From the NCBI RefSeq assembly GCF_046197865.1, contig NZ_CP166990.1, positions 1,860,001 through 1,924,000 of the forward strand: DNA of 64,000 nt. Reading direction: 5' to 3'. This DNA is from JAHKLT01 sp046197865 (GTDB taxonomy: Archaea > Methanobacteriota > Methanobacteria > Methanobacteriales > Methanobacteriaceae). The notes beneath the pieces were generated by a model. It was not told the DNA's origin, made no database searches, and saw only the letters and a program-made list of their open reading frames with translations. Below, piece after piece: positions 18,990-28,346 of the stretch. A program made the position numbers and the translations under genes. How positions within the stretch are numbered: the stretch's first letter is position 1; each line of letters opens with the position of its first letter.

Positions 18990-20129
18990 TTATTTTTTAA
19001 AAATATTTTTTATTTTATTTGGAAAATCTGCATTTTTAGATTGTAATTGATTTAAATCATTTAATAATCTTTCATTTTCAGATTTTGTATCATTATATAA
19101 ATTTTCATAATGATAAGATAAAAATTCATAATATAACATTTTATATCTAAGTTCAAATTCTACTCCGTTATTCGATTTAGAAATAGCTTCATAAAAAACC
19201 CTATCATCAAAATGCCATTTTTTTAAGCATTCTTTATCAACTTGATTTAAATCAAATTTTTCATAATATTCACTTATTAATTTAAAATAATCATTCCTAT
19301 ATTGTTCATTTAATCTAATATAGACAAATTTAATATTTACAATTAAATACATTAAAATGTCTTGTTTTAACTCTTTAAAAAGATCTTTTTCTTTCATTAC
19401 ATTTAAAAAAATAGTCAATATTTTAAAAATATCATAAGAACCTTCATCACCAGTTGTAGAAATTGATTTATCTCTTATTCTGTAAAAATAAAAAGATTTT
19501 CTACATATTGAAACTTTCTTTGCATTTAAAAAAGTTGGAAAGAAAAAAGCTATATCTTCATAATTAAGGCCTTCTTCAAAATGAGCATTAATATCATTTA
19601 AATAAGAAGTTTTATATAATTTATTTACAGGAGAATGAGCTATTTTAAATAATACATCTTTAACATCAATATATGTAAAAATTTCTTCGTTGAATTTAGA
19701 ATCAATTACTTCTAAAGAATTATATTGTGTTTGATAAACTTCTGATGTATCTTCATCATAAAATTTAAAAGGAAACATTAAAATATCTAAATCTTTTAAT
19801 TTAGAGAATCTAAATAATAATTCAAATGCATCAGTTTCTACCCAATCATCAGAATCAATAAAGGATGTATATTCTCCAGTTATATGTTTCATTCCAGCAT
19901 TACGTGCTGAACTTAATCCACCATTTTCTTTGGTGATAATTTTTATCCTATTATCTTTTAATGCATATTCTTCAAGAATAGCTAAAGAATTATCTGTAGA
20001 TCCATCATTAACACAAATGATTTCTATATCTTTTAATGTTTGATTAATTAAACTATCTAAGGATTTTCTTAAATACTTTTCAACATTATAAACAGGTACA
20101 ACTACTGATACTTTAACATTTGAAGAAAT
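18990..20129 (-). CDS. Glycosyltransferase family 2, apparently starting at a non-canonical ATT codon
   Basis: The reading frame that encodes an intact GT2 enzyme extends well upstream of the first in-frame ATG (19892). Upstream codons encode VKVSVVVPVYNVEKYL, CVNDGSTDNS and GGLSSARNAGM, all essential GT-A motifs, and then meet a TGA near 20147. There is no ATG, GTG or TTG in that stretch. A perfect GGTGA ribosome site (minus strand, 20138-20134) lies 4 bases before an ATT at 20129-20127, the spacing used before ATG elsewhere here (for example at 7714). The protein would then have 379 residues; starting at 19892 it would lose the catalytic N-terminus. SFIDSDDW is the DXD-like site. Alternatives are a mutated start codon or a sequencing error. 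Confidence 0.8.
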   Translation of the reverse strand: MSSNVKVSVVVPVYNVEKYLRKSLDSLINQTLKDIEIICVNDGSTDNSLAILEEYALKDNRIKIITKENGGLSSARNAGMKHITGEYTSFIDSDDWVETDAFELLFRFSKLKDLDILMFPFKFYDEDTSEVYQTQYNSLEVIDSKFNEEIFTYIDVKDVLFKIAHSPVNKLYKTSYLNDINAHFEEGLNYEDIAFFFPTFLNAKKVSICRKSFYFYRIRDKSISTTGDEGSYDIFKILTIFLNVMKEKDLFKELKQDILMYLIVNIKFVYIRLNEQYRNDYFKLISEYYEKFDLNQVDKECLKKWHFDDRVFYEAISKSNNGVEFELRYKMLYYEFLSYHYENLYNDTKSENERLLNDLNQLQSKNADFPNKIKNIFKK

Positions 20130-20133
20130 AAAA

Positions 20134-20138
20134 TCACC
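20134..20138 (-). promoter_or_regulatory. Shine-Dalgarno site GGTGA before the ATT start
   Basis: GGTGA overlaps the rmlB stop codon (TAG at 20140-20138) and stands 4 bases from the ATT at 20129. The same core and spacing precede the ATG at 7714, and this site is the main support for the proposed start. Confidence 0.6.
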
Positions 20139-21142
20139 TATAAATCATACATTTTATTATAATATTCCATGTATTCTCCAGATTTTACATTATCCATCCA
20201 TTTTTGATTATCTAAATACCATTGAATTGTTTCTTTAATACCTGTTTCAAAAGTATATTTAGGTTTCCACCCTAATTCATTTTGTATTTTTGATGAATCA
20301 ATTGCATAACGCTTGTCATGACCTAATCTATCTTTAACAAATTTAATCAAAGATTCATCTTTATTTAAAGAACTTAAAATAAGTTTTACAATTTCAATGT
20401 TTTCTTTTTCATTATTACCACCAATATTGTAAATCTCTCCTAATTCACCTTTACGCAAAACTAAATCTATGGCAGTACAATGATCATAAACATGTAACCA
20501 ATCTCTAACATTTTTTCCATCACCATAAACAGGTAATTGTTTATTATCTAATGCATTTGAAATCATTAAAGGTATTAGTTTTTCGGGAAATTGATAAGGC
20601 CCATAATTATTAGAACAACGTGTAATATTTATTGGCAAGTCAAATGTTTCATGATATGCTCTAACCATTAAATCTGCTCCAGCTTTAGAAGAAGAATAAG
20701 GACTATTTGGTTGTATTGGAGTTTCTTCTGTAAAATATCCTGTCTCACCAAGTGTTCCATATACCTCATCAGTTGAAACTTGTAAAAATTTTTGAATCTT
20801 ATGTTCTTTAGCAGCGTCAAGTAAAACTTGAGTACCTAATATATTAGACTTTATAAAGATTTCAGGATCTTCAATACTTCTATCAACATGGCTTTCAGCT
20901 GCAAAATTTATAACAAAATCAACATTAGATACTAATTCATTAACTAATTTTTTATCTTGAATATCACCTTTAACAAAAGAATAATTATCTTTATCTTTAA
21001 TATCTTCTAAGTTCTCAAGATTTCCACAATAAGTTAAAGCATCTAAATTTATAAATTCATCTTCTGGATATTTATCTATCATATATTTTAAAAAATTACT
21101 ACCAATAAACCCTGCTCCACCTGTAACTAATATTTTTGACAT
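20138..21142 (-). CDS. rmlB: dTDP-glucose 4,6-dehydratase
   Basis: The 334-residue extended SDR enzyme has an N-terminal NAD-binding GGAGFIGSNF, VNFAAESHVDRS, STDEVYGTLG with the catalytic Asp/Glu region, and the active-site pair in YSSSKAGAD. Length and motifs are those of RmlB/RfbB. It converts dTDP-glucose to dTDP-4-keto-6-deoxyglucose, the second step of dTDP-L-rhamnose synthesis in the cytoplasm. It lies in a tight minus-strand group transcribed in the order rmlD, rmlA, rmlC, rmlB, directly ahead of the glycosyltransferases. Confidence 0.97.
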   Translation of the reverse strand: MSKILVTGGAGFIGSNFLKYMIDKYPEDEFINLDALTYCGNLENLEDIKDKDNYSFVKGDIQDKKLVNELVSNVDFVINFAAESHVDRSIEDPEIFIKSNILGTQVLLDAAKEHKIQKFLQVSTDEVYGTLGETGYFTEETPIQPNSPYSSSKAGADLMVRAYHETFDLPINITRCSNNYGPYQFPEKLIPLMISNALDNKQLPVYGDGKNVRDWLHVYDHCTAIDLVLRKGELGEIYNIGGNNEKENIEIVKLILSSLNKDESLIKFVKDRLGHDKRYAIDSSKIQNELGWKPKYTFETGIKETIQWYLDNQKWMDNVKSGEYMEYYNKMYDL

Positions 21143-21150
21143 AAAATCCC

Positions 21151-21708
21151 CTAATAGCTTATATTTGTATCTTTAAGTGTTTTCCATAATTTATCTTTAT
21201 CAGATAAACTAACTTCTTCAATCTCATTTAATGGCCATTCAATATTAATATCTGGGTCGTTCCAAATAATTCCACCTTCATCTTCAGGATGATAAAATTC
21301 TGTACATTTATAAACAAATTCAGCTTCATCAGATAAAACTAAAAATCCATGTGCAAATCCTTTAGGAATAAAAAGCTGTTTTTTATTTTCATCAGATAAA
21401 ATAGCTCCAACCCATTTTCCATAAGTTTTTGAACCTTCTCGAAGATCTACTCCCACATCAAAAACTTCTCCTTTTATGACTCTAACAAGTTTTCCTTGAG
21501 GATAATTAACTTGAAAATGAAGACCTCTTAAAACTCCTTTTGAGGATTTTGATTGATTATCTTGAACAAAAGTTAAATCATAACCTTCATTTTTAAAATC
21601 ATTTTCATTAAATGTTTCCATAAAATAGCCTCTGTTATCTCCAAAGACTGCTGGTTCTACAATAAAAACTCCATCAATTTCAGTATCAATAAAATTAAAT
21701 TTTCCCAT
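21151..21708 (-). CDS. rmlC: dTDP-4-dehydrorhamnose 3,5-epimerase
   Basis: The 185-residue cupin enzyme has FVQDNQSKSSKGVLRGLHFQ with the catalytic His, FIPKGFAHGFLVLSD and GGIIWNDPDINIEWP, all diagnostic of RmlC. It epimerises C3 and C5 of the keto sugar made by RmlB. A ribosome site (TAGGTGATATT) precedes the ATG, and only 4 bases separate it from rmlA upstream and 8 from rmlB downstream. Confidence 0.97.
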   Translation of the reverse strand: MGKFNFIDTEIDGVFIVEPAVFGDNRGYFMETFNENDFKNEGYDLTFVQDNQSKSSKGVLRGLHFQVNYPQGKLVRVIKGEVFDVGVDLREGSKTYGKWVGAILSDENKKQLFIPKGFAHGFLVLSDEAEFVYKCTEFYHPEDEGGIIWNDPDINIEWPLNEIEEVSLSDKDKLWKTLKDTNISY

Positions 21709-21712
21709 AATA

Positions 21713-22585
21713 TCACCTAATACTTGAAGCTAAATTAAATAAATATTGCCCATAATCTGTTTTTTTAAGAGCTTCTGCTTCTTCAAGTAATTTTTCTTTA
21801 TTAATATATCCTTTATTATAAGCTATTTCTTCTAAACATGCAATATAAAGACTTTGACGTTTTTGAACTGTTTCTATAAAATTTGCAGCTTCAAGTAATC
21901 CTTGATGAGTTCCTGTATCTAACCAAGCCATTCCTCTTCCAAGTAATTCCACTTTAAGTTTACCTCGTTTAAGGTATTCTTCATTAACAGAAGTTATTTC
22001 TACTTCTCCTCTTGGAGATGGTTTAACATTTTTTGCAATTTCAATTACATCATTATCATAAAAGTAAAGACCTGGAACAATATAATTTGATTTTGGCTTT
22101 TCTGGTTTTTCTTCAATAGATATAACATTTCCATTATCATCAAATTCTACAACACCAAAAGCTTCAGGATTATTTGTATAATAACCAAAAATAATAGCTC
22201 CTTCTTCTAATTTAGTAGATTTTTCAAGTATTTCTGTGAACCTATGGCCATGGAAAATATTATCTCCTAAAATAAGAGCTACATTATCATCTCCAATAAA
22301 ATCCTCACCTACAATAAAAGCTTCAGCAAGACCATTTGGTTTTTCCTGAACTGCATATGAAAAAGAAATTCCAAAATCACTACCATCGCCTAATAAATCT
22401 TTATATAATGGTAAATCTTTTGGAGTGGATATAATTAGTATTTCTTTTATTCCTGCAAGCATTAGAACAGATATTGGATAATAAATCATTGGTTTATCAT
22501 ACAATGGTAATAATTGTTTTGATACTGCTTTTGTTATTGGATATAATCTAGTTCCAGAACCACCAGCTAATACAATCCCTTTCAT
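21713..22585 (-). CDS. rmlA: Glucose-1-phosphate thymidylyltransferase
   Basis: The 290-residue protein begins with the nucleotidyltransferase signature LAGGSGTRLYPITKAVSKQL, followed by GDNIFHGH and GRGMAWLDTGTH. Its length matches the short bacterial/archaeal RmlA class. It makes dTDP-glucose from dTTP and glucose-1-phosphate, the first step of dTDP-L-rhamnose synthesis, and is normally feedback-inhibited by the end product. Confidence 0.97.
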   Translation of the reverse strand: MKGIVLAGGSGTRLYPITKAVSKQLLPLYDKPMIYYPISVLMLAGIKEILIISTPKDLPLYKDLLGDGSDFGISFSYAVQEKPNGLAEAFIVGEDFIGDDNVALILGDNIFHGHRFTEILEKSTKLEEGAIIFGYYTNNPEAFGVVEFDDNGNVISIEEKPEKPKSNYIVPGLYFYDNDVIEIAKNVKPSPRGEVEITSVNEEYLKRGKLKVELLGRGMAWLDTGTHQGLLEAANFIETVQKRQSLYIACLEEIAYNKGYINKEKLLEEAEALKKTDYGQYLFNLASSIR

Positions 22586-22618
22586 AATAATTCCTCATAT
22601 AATTAATTATTAAAATTT

Positions 22619-23455
22619 TTATTTAACTAAACTTAAATATTCTTCAATAGCTTCTTTATAAGACCTTAAAGGTTCAAACCCATTTTCCTTCCAGAGATTA
22701 TTTGCTAAAACTGAGTATTTAGGTCTTGGTGCAGGTCTTGGAAACTCTTCTGTTGTAACTGCTTTAACTTTTGTATCAATATTTGAAAGTTTAAAAATTA
22801 ATTTTGTAAAATCATACCAAGAACAATATTCTGAATTAGTTAAGTGATAAAGTCCATAAAAATCAGTTTTTATAAGTTTAGAAATAGCTGTAGCTAAATC
22901 AAGTGTAAAAGTAGGGCTTCCAACTTGATCATCTACAACAGATATTTCATCATGATTTTGTGATAATTCTAACATTGTTTTTGGAAAACAATTCCCATGA
23001 ACTCCATATAACCATGCAGTTCTAAGAATGAAAAACTTATCTAAAATTTCTTGAATAGCTACTTCAGCTTCTAATTTAGTCTCACCATAAACACTAATTG
23101 GATTAGGTACATCAGTTTCTTTCCAAGGTTTATCATTGTCCCCATTAAAAACATAATCTGTACTTATATGAACTAAAGGAATATCAAATTCTTTACAAGC
23201 TAATGCTAAAATTTTAGGTCCCTCACTATTAATTTTAAATGCTAAATCTTTATTTTCTTCACATCCATCCACATCAGTATAAGCTGCAGAATTAATAATA
23301 ATGTCTGGTTTATGGTCATCTACAAAATCAAATGTTGCTTTTTTATCTGTGATATCTAATACATCAACATCTGTAGCTATTATTTCTTCATCTTTAAGAA
23401 CTTCTTGTAAGTCTGTACCTAACATTCCATCTGCGCCTGTAATTAAAATTTTCAT
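22619..23455 (-). CDS. rmlD: dTDP-4-dehydrorhamnose reductase
   Basis: The 278-residue SDR protein has the N-terminal GADGMLGTDL, NSAAYTDVDGCE, HISTDYVFNGD and the YGETKLEAE active site, typical of RmlD. It carries out the last, NAD(P)H-dependent step to dTDP-L-rhamnose. It is first of the four rml genes in the operon; rmlA follows after 33 bases. All four rml genes are present and intact, so the cell can make the activated sugar itself. Confidence 0.96.
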   Translation of the reverse strand: MKILITGADGMLGTDLQEVLKDEEIIATDVDVLDITDKKATFDFVDDHKPDIIINSAAYTDVDGCEENKDLAFKINSEGPKILALACKEFDIPLVHISTDYVFNGDNDKPWKETDVPNPISVYGETKLEAEVAIQEILDKFFILRTAWLYGVHGNCFPKTMLELSQNHDEISVVDDQVGSPTFTLDLATAISKLIKTDFYGLYHLTNSEYCSWYDFTKLIFKLSNIDTKVKAVTTEEFPRPAPRPKYSVLANNLWKENGFEPLRSYKEAIEEYLSLVK

Positions 23456-23456
23456 A

Positions 23457-24776
23457 TTAACACCCTATTTGATATAATTCAAAATTATTTTCTTCAATAA
23501 ACTTTCTATTATAAATATTTCTTCCATCAAAGATAATATTATTGCTTAAATTTTTAGATAATTCTTCAAAATCTAAAAGTCTAAATTCTTTCCATTCTGT
23601 AAGCAATATTAAAGCATCTGCATCTTTAATAGCTTCATTCTTATTTTTAAAATAACTTATATTATTATTTTCACCAAAAACATTTTTAAATGATCTTATA
23701 GCTTTTGGATCATATGCCTTGATTTTTGCACCAGAATCAATGAGATTTTTAATTAAATCTATAGAAAAAGCATCTCTTACATCATCTGTTTCTGCTTTAA
23801 AAGATAATCCCCAAATTGCAAATGTATATTTACTTAAATCTTTACCAAATCTATTGAAAATCTTGTTAATTAGTATATTTTTTTGATTTTCATTAACTTC
23901 TTCGACACTATTTAGTAAAATTGGAGAATAATCATTTTCTTTTGCAACACTAATTAATGAGCGAATATCTTTTGGAAAACAGCTTCCTCCATATCCACAA
24001 CCAGCATATAAATAGTCATATCCAATTCTTTTATCACTACCAACACCTATTCTAACATTTTTAATATTAGCACCAGTTTTCTCACATATATTAGCTATTT
24101 CATTCATAAAAGAAATTCTAGTTGCAAGCATTGCATTAGAAGCATATTTTGTCATTTCTGCACTTTTTACATCCATAAAAATTAGCCTATCATGATTCAT
24201 CACAATAGTATTATAAAGTTCTCTAAGAGTTTCTTGAGTTTTATTAGATCCTCCACCAATAATAATCCTATCTGGACGCATAAAATCATTTACAGCATTA
24301 CCTTCTTTTAAAAATTCTGGATTGAAAATGATATCAAAGTTTATTTCAATATTTCTTTTATTAATTTCATTGGAAATAATGGATTTAATTTTATCAGATG
24401 TTCCAATAGGTACAGTAGATTTTACAACAATAATCATTTCTTTTGAAATATTTTTCCCTATATTTGATGCAACATCATAAACATAGCTTAAATTAGCACT
24501 TCCATCATCATTCATTGGTGTTCCAACAGCTATAAAACAAATATCAGAACTATCTAAAGCATTTTTTAAATCATTTGTAAAAAATAGATTTTCTTTATTT
24601 TGATTATCTTCAACCATTTCTTTTAAATTAGGTTCATAAATTGAAATAATATTATTATTTAAATCGTTGATTTTTTCTATATCATTATCAACACAATATA
24701 CCTTATTTCCCATTTCAGACAAGCATGTACCTGTTACTAAACCTACATAACCTGTTCCGATAATACTTATTTTCAA
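23457..24776 (-). CDS. UDP-glucose 6-dehydrogenase
   Basis: The 439-residue protein has an NAD-binding GTGYVGLVTGTCLSEMGN, VGTPMN, and the catalytic-cysteine motif GCGYGGSCFPKDIRSL near residue 260. This is the UDP-glucose/GDP-mannose dehydrogenase family, and the motif set fits Ugd/TuaD. It would oxidise UDP-glucose to UDP-glucuronate for the surface glycan. I chose the TTG at 24776 because an AGGTG site lies just upstream; a GTG at 24785 overlaps that site and would add three residues. It is separated by 1 base from rmlD and divergent from the related dehydrogenase at 24877. Confidence 0.92.
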   Translation of the reverse strand: MKISIIGTGYVGLVTGTCLSEMGNKVYCVDNDIEKINDLNNNIISIYEPNLKEMVEDNQNKENLFFTNDLKNALDSSDICFIAVGTPMNDDGSANLSYVYDVASNIGKNISKEMIIVVKSTVPIGTSDKIKSIISNEINKRNIEINFDIIFNPEFLKEGNAVNDFMRPDRIIIGGGSNKTQETLRELYNTIVMNHDRLIFMDVKSAEMTKYASNAMLATRISFMNEIANICEKTGANIKNVRIGVGSDKRIGYDYLYAGCGYGGSCFPKDIRSLISVAKENDYSPILLNSVEEVNENQKNILINKIFNRFGKDLSKYTFAIWGLSFKAETDDVRDAFSIDLIKNLIDSGAKIKAYDPKAIRSFKNVFGENNNISYFKNKNEAIKDADALILLTEWKEFRLLDFEELSKNLSNNIIFDGRNIYNRKFIEENNFELYQIGC

Positions 24777-24876
24777 AATTAACACCTAGAATAAGAAAAA
24801 TCATTTTTAAATATTATTAATTATTTATATTATCTCAAATATATATAATTATAATTAAAATTTTAAGAAGATTTTT

Positions 24877-26124
24877 ATGAAAATTTGTATTATTGGGCAA
24901 GGATATATAGGGCTTCCAACTGCAGCTCTTTTTACAATGCATAATTGTGAAGTTACTGGAGTTGATGTTAATGAAGAAATTATAAATAAGCTTAAAGAAG
25001 GAATAGTTCATATTGAAGAACCAAAAATAGCTGATATAATTAAAAAAGCACTTAAAAAGAACTTATATCATCCATCTTTAAAACCTGAGAAGGCTGATGT
25101 TTTTATAATAACTGTTCCAACACCATATATACCTGAAACATATAGTTGTGATTTAAATTATGTGATTAGTGCTTGTGAATCTATTTTACCATATTTAAAA
25201 AAGGGAAATACAATTATAATAGAATCTACAATAGCTCCTATGTCAACTGATGATGAGATAAAACCTATTTTTGAAAAAGAAGGTTATGTAATAGGTGAAG
25301 ATTTATATCTTGCACATTGTCCTGAAAGAGTTTTGCCTGGTAAGATCATTGAAGAATTAGTTCATAATGATAGGATTGTTGGAGGAATTACTCCCAAATG
25401 TTCTAAAAAAGCTAAAGAAGTTTATAAAAAATTTGTTGAAGGAGAAATAATAGAAACTGAAGCAAAAACAGCAGAATTATCTAAATGTATGGAAAATACA
25501 TATAGAGATGTTAATATAGCACTTGCTAATGAACTTACAAAAATATGTGCAAAAATTGGAGTTAATGCATTAGATGTTATAAAACTAGCTAATAAACATC
25601 CTAGAGTAAATATACACTCACCAGGCCCTGGTGTTGGAGGCCATTGTTTAGCGATTGATCCATATTTTATTTATGCTAAAGCTCCAAATGAAGCTAAAAT
25701 GATTAAATTAGCTAGAGATATTAATAACAGTATGCCAAAATTTGTAGTTGATAAGACTATGGAGATTGTACCTGATAAAAAGTCAAAAATAGCTGTCTTA
25801 GGAGTTGCATATAAAGGAAATACTGGAGATGCAAGAGAATCTCCTGCACTTGATATAATATCCTTACTTGAAAAAGAAGGATATAATATAGCTATTCATG
25901 ATCCACACATAGAAAATAATGATTATTTTAGCCTAAAAGATGCTTGTCATGATGCATCACTTATTTTAATACTTGCAGATCATAATGAATTTAAAAATTT
26001 AGATTATAATTTAATAAAAAATAATATGAAAAATGCTATAATCTTTGATACAAAAAATATAATTAATTATGTTCCTGAAGATGTTAAATTAATTAATTAT
26101 GGTAACTTAAGTGATTTAAACTAA
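24877..26124 (+). CDS. wecC: UDP-N-acetyl-D-mannosamine dehydrogenase
   Basis: The 415-residue protein has an N-terminal GQGYIGLPTAALF, TVPTPYIPETYSCDL, ESTIAPMSTDDEI, AHCPERVLPG and the catalytic-cysteine motif GPGVGGHCLAIDPYF. This combination distinguishes WecC-type enzymes from UDP-glucose dehydrogenase. It makes UDP-ManNAcA, a uronic sugar donor found in methanogen N-glycans and surface polymers. It is divergent from the UDP-glucose dehydrogenase gene across a ~100-base AT-rich promoter region, and its stop codon overlaps that of the gene on the other side. No UDP-GlcNAc 2-epimerase gene is visible in the window. Confidence 0.93.
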   Translation: MKICIIGQGYIGLPTAALFTMHNCEVTGVDVNEEIINKLKEGIVHIEEPKIADIIKKALKKNLYHPSLKPEKADVFIITVPTPYIPETYSCDLNYVISACESILPYLKKGNTIIIESTIAPMSTDDEIKPIFEKEGYVIGEDLYLAHCPERVLPGKIIEELVHNDRIVGGITPKCSKKAKEVYKKFVEGEIIETEAKTAELSKCMENTYRDVNIALANELTKICAKIGVNALDVIKLANKHPRVNIHSPGPGVGGHCLAIDPYFIYAKAPNEAKMIKLARDINNSMPKFVVDKTMEIVPDKKSKIAVLGVAYKGNTGDARESPALDIISLLEKEGYNIAIHDPHIENNDYFSLKDACHDASLILILADHNEFKNLDYNLIKNNMKNAIIFDTKNIINYVPEDVKLINYGNLSDLN

Positions 26125-26921
26125 AACCAAGCTACGAATTTATATTTTCGAGTAAAAATAGCTAGTTGTTTTTTAGTTCCTTCAAATTCAACTTTATTAT
26201 AATTTATTTTCTTTTTATCTAATGCTTTAAAGAGTTCATTAACAGTATTTTTCTCACCAAGTCTTTCATAATCATCAACAATTATGATAAACTCTTCACT
26301 TAGATTATCTAATAAGTTTAATATATTAGATCGAGGATATGATTGGTCATAACCATAAGGCCCATCAATTATTATTAAATCAAATTTATCATTTGAGATT
26401 TTATTTGAAAAATCTTTATATTTTAAACTTTTAGTAGAATTAAAGTTATATTCATCTGTATCTATTTGAATTAACTCTAAATTATCTGATGTATCTAAAT
26501 TTTTTGAAAATAAATTAATCCATTCTTTATCACTTTCGATAATTTTAACTTTTAAATTAAAAAAATTAGCATATTGACTTGTAAGCTTACTAGTTTGGCC
26601 TAAACCAAGTTCTAAAATATTTTTAGGATTAGCTTCATCTAAAACCCTATATAAAACATATAAAAATGAATAAGAAGCAGAACTTTTATTTAAAGAAAAA
26701 TTTTGTTTAGTTAACCATTTTGAACCTTTTATAGTATCATTAAACCTATGAGCATATAAAATTTCTTGGTTATATAAATTATTTTTATAAATTAATTTTT
26801 TTAATTCATCTATTTTATCATTAGAGTCTTGATTATTCTTATTTTCATCATGAAAATTTTTATAATGTTGATAGCTATCACTTTTTTTTAGAACTTTTTC
26901 TTTTAAAAAATCAAAACTCAT
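26121..26921 (-). CDS. SAM-dependent methyltransferase-like protein
   Basis: The 266-residue protein has a class I Rossmann methyltransferase pattern in its C-terminal two thirds: NILELGLGQTSKLTSQYA (motif I), VKIIESDKEW (motif II acidic residue), FDLIIIDGPYGYDQSYPR (motif IV) and FIIIVDDYERLGE. The N-terminal ~60 residues are charged and helical. It may modify a sugar of the polysaccharide, but the substrate is unknown. It is transcribed together with the DUF2264 gene upstream (gap 9 bases), and its stop overlaps the wecC stop. Confidence 0.7.
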   Translation of the reverse strand: MSFDFLKEKVLKKSDSYQHYKNFHDENKNNQDSNDKIDELKKLIYKNNLYNQEILYAHRFNDTIKGSKWLTKQNFSLNKSSASYSFLYVLYRVLDEANPKNILELGLGQTSKLTSQYANFFNLKVKIIESDKEWINLFSKNLDTSDNLELIQIDTDEYNFNSTKSLKYKDFSNKISNDKFDLIIIDGPYGYDQSYPRSNILNLLDNLSEEFIIIVDDYERLGEKNTVNELFKALDKKKINYNKVEFEGTKKQLAIFTRKYKFVAWF

Positions 26922-26930
26922 AAAATCACT

Positions 26931-28136
26931 TTAAAAATCAATGAATTTATCAGCATCTACTGGTTTACCATTCCATGCTTTAAGATTTGTCCACTCACTA
27001 TATGGTTTTGACCAAAATGGATCATCAATAGGTAAACCTAAAGGTAGGAAAATTGTAGAGCATAAATAAAGACTTCCAGTATTTATATAATCCTCAGAAA
27101 TATCTAATTGCTTTCCATTAAAACCAACAGATAACCATCCCTTCTTATCAAAATTTTGATCATCTTCAAATTGTTTTTTAATAATAAGTGTAAATGCTGA
27201 TCTTATTTGAGCAGGATCGATGTTTTTAGGTAGTATTTTCATAAGTGAAGATTGTGCAAGTGAGTGGAAAACTCCTGTACGATAAGAAATAGATCTGCCA
27301 ATAACAGGGTATGTGCCTTCTGGAGATATTAATCTTTCAAGTTCTGCAGAATACCTACTTGCTCTTTTAAGTTCTAGTTCTAAGAAATCCTCTTCATCAA
27401 AACCATATTTTCTCATAACTTTTAATATATCAATTAGCATTGGATGAATAACTAAGCTATTATAGTAATCAAATCTAAAATTTACACCATCAGAATAAAG
27501 GCCATCACCTTTATACCATTCATTTTTAAATTTATTAACTCCATATATTAATCTATTAAAATCACATTCACCAGTAAATTCTAATAGAGCTGCTTCTATT
27601 ATTGAAGTAAATAATAACCAGTTATTTTCATAAGGAGGTGTTTTTCTTGTTCCTTTAAGTTCTTTAATAATTTTTGATTGAGTTTCTAATGAAAGGTTAA
27701 ACCATATTTGATTTTTCGCTCGAAGTAATCCTTGAGCTAGAAATGCTGCTTCAACTAATGATTGTTTGATTTCATGAAAAAGAACATAATCTTCTTTATC
27801 AGAAGAAACTAAATTGTTTAAACCTTTTAATGTTAAATCCCTATAATTTTCTCTTATTTTTCCTTCTGATGTTTCATCAGGCCCTAATTCTAACCATGGA
27901 GCTATTCCACAAAATAATCTTGCAAATGCTTCAAATGATGGAGATCTGATTCTTTGTGAACTTATACATTCATCAGGTATATTTTTTTTAAGAGAATCAT
28001 TTTTTAAATTGGATAATACTGGAATAGCTATTTTTTGTAGTGTTTTCACCCAAAAAATTCTATCTTCTTGTGGATAGTGTTGTGTTTCAATAGGTTTATC
28101 CTCTTTTTTAAATCTTCCAAATATAGATTTACTCAT
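26931..28136 (-). CDS. DUF2264 family protein
   Basis: The 401-residue protein matches DUF2264 (PF10022): SPSFEAFARLFCGIAPWLEL, ENNWLLFTSIIEAALLEFTG, YSDGVNFRFDYYNSLVIHP, PEGTYPVIGRSISYRTGVFH and a C-terminal YINTGSLYLCSTIFLPLGLP. The family is predicted to adopt an (alpha/alpha)-barrel related to glycan-cleaving enzymes and is mainly described from bacteria and fungi. No signal peptide is visible, so it would act in the cytoplasm. Its operon with a methyltransferase next to nucleotide-sugar genes points to glycan processing, but activity is unproven. Confidence 0.85.
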   Translation of the reverse strand: MSKSIFGRFKKEDKPIETQHYPQEDRIFWVKTLQKIAIPVLSNLKNDSLKKNIPDECISSQRIRSPSFEAFARLFCGIAPWLELGPDETSEGKIRENYRDLTLKGLNNLVSSDKEDYVLFHEIKQSLVEAAFLAQGLLRAKNQIWFNLSLETQSKIIKELKGTRKTPPYENNWLLFTSIIEAALLEFTGECDFNRLIYGVNKFKNEWYKGDGLYSDGVNFRFDYYNSLVIHPMLIDILKVMRKYGFDEEDFLELELKRASRYSAELERLISPEGTYPVIGRSISYRTGVFHSLAQSSLMKILPKNIDPAQIRSAFTLIIKKQFEDDQNFDKKGWLSVGFNGKQLDISEDYINTGSLYLCSTIFLPLGLPIDDPFWSKPYSEWTNLKAWNGKPVDADKFIDF

Positions 28137-28299
28137 ACTAGTAAATTTTATTAAACTAATATATAAAGTTTAGAACAGCTAATTATTAAATTAATTTTAA
28201 ATGATTTAAATATAGAAAAAAAGTATTAAATTATCTTAAATTTAAATAAAAATAAATAATGAATTAGTTTTTAAAGATAAATTATATGAAATAGATTTA

Positions 28300-28324
28300 A
28301 ATGCTTCTATAAGTATAGAGCATT
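28300..28324. repeat. Imperfect hairpin downstream of the class II aldolase gene
   Basis: AATGCT-t-CTATA and TATAG-AGCATT are complementary with one bulged T, giving an 11-bp stem around a tiny loop. It lies 23 bases past the end of the minus-strand aldolase gene and ~165 bases ahead of the DUF2264 start. It could end one transcript or regulate the next; the remainder of this 210-base gap shows nothing beyond AT-rich promoter-like sequence. Confidence 0.4.
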
Positions 28325-28346
28325 ATAAAATTTCATATTAAAAAAA

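Noticed and set aside
19892..19892. ATG at 19892 as start of the GT2 gene
   Set aside because: It would remove the GT-A N-terminus (VVVPVYNVEKYL, NDGSTDNS), which is encoded in the same open frame upstream.
28137..28346. Search for a tRNA, small RNA or riboswitch in this and the other intergenic gaps
   Set aside because: No GC-rich cloverleaf or known riboswitch pattern stands out in these AT-rich gaps; only the small hairpin at 28300 was kept.
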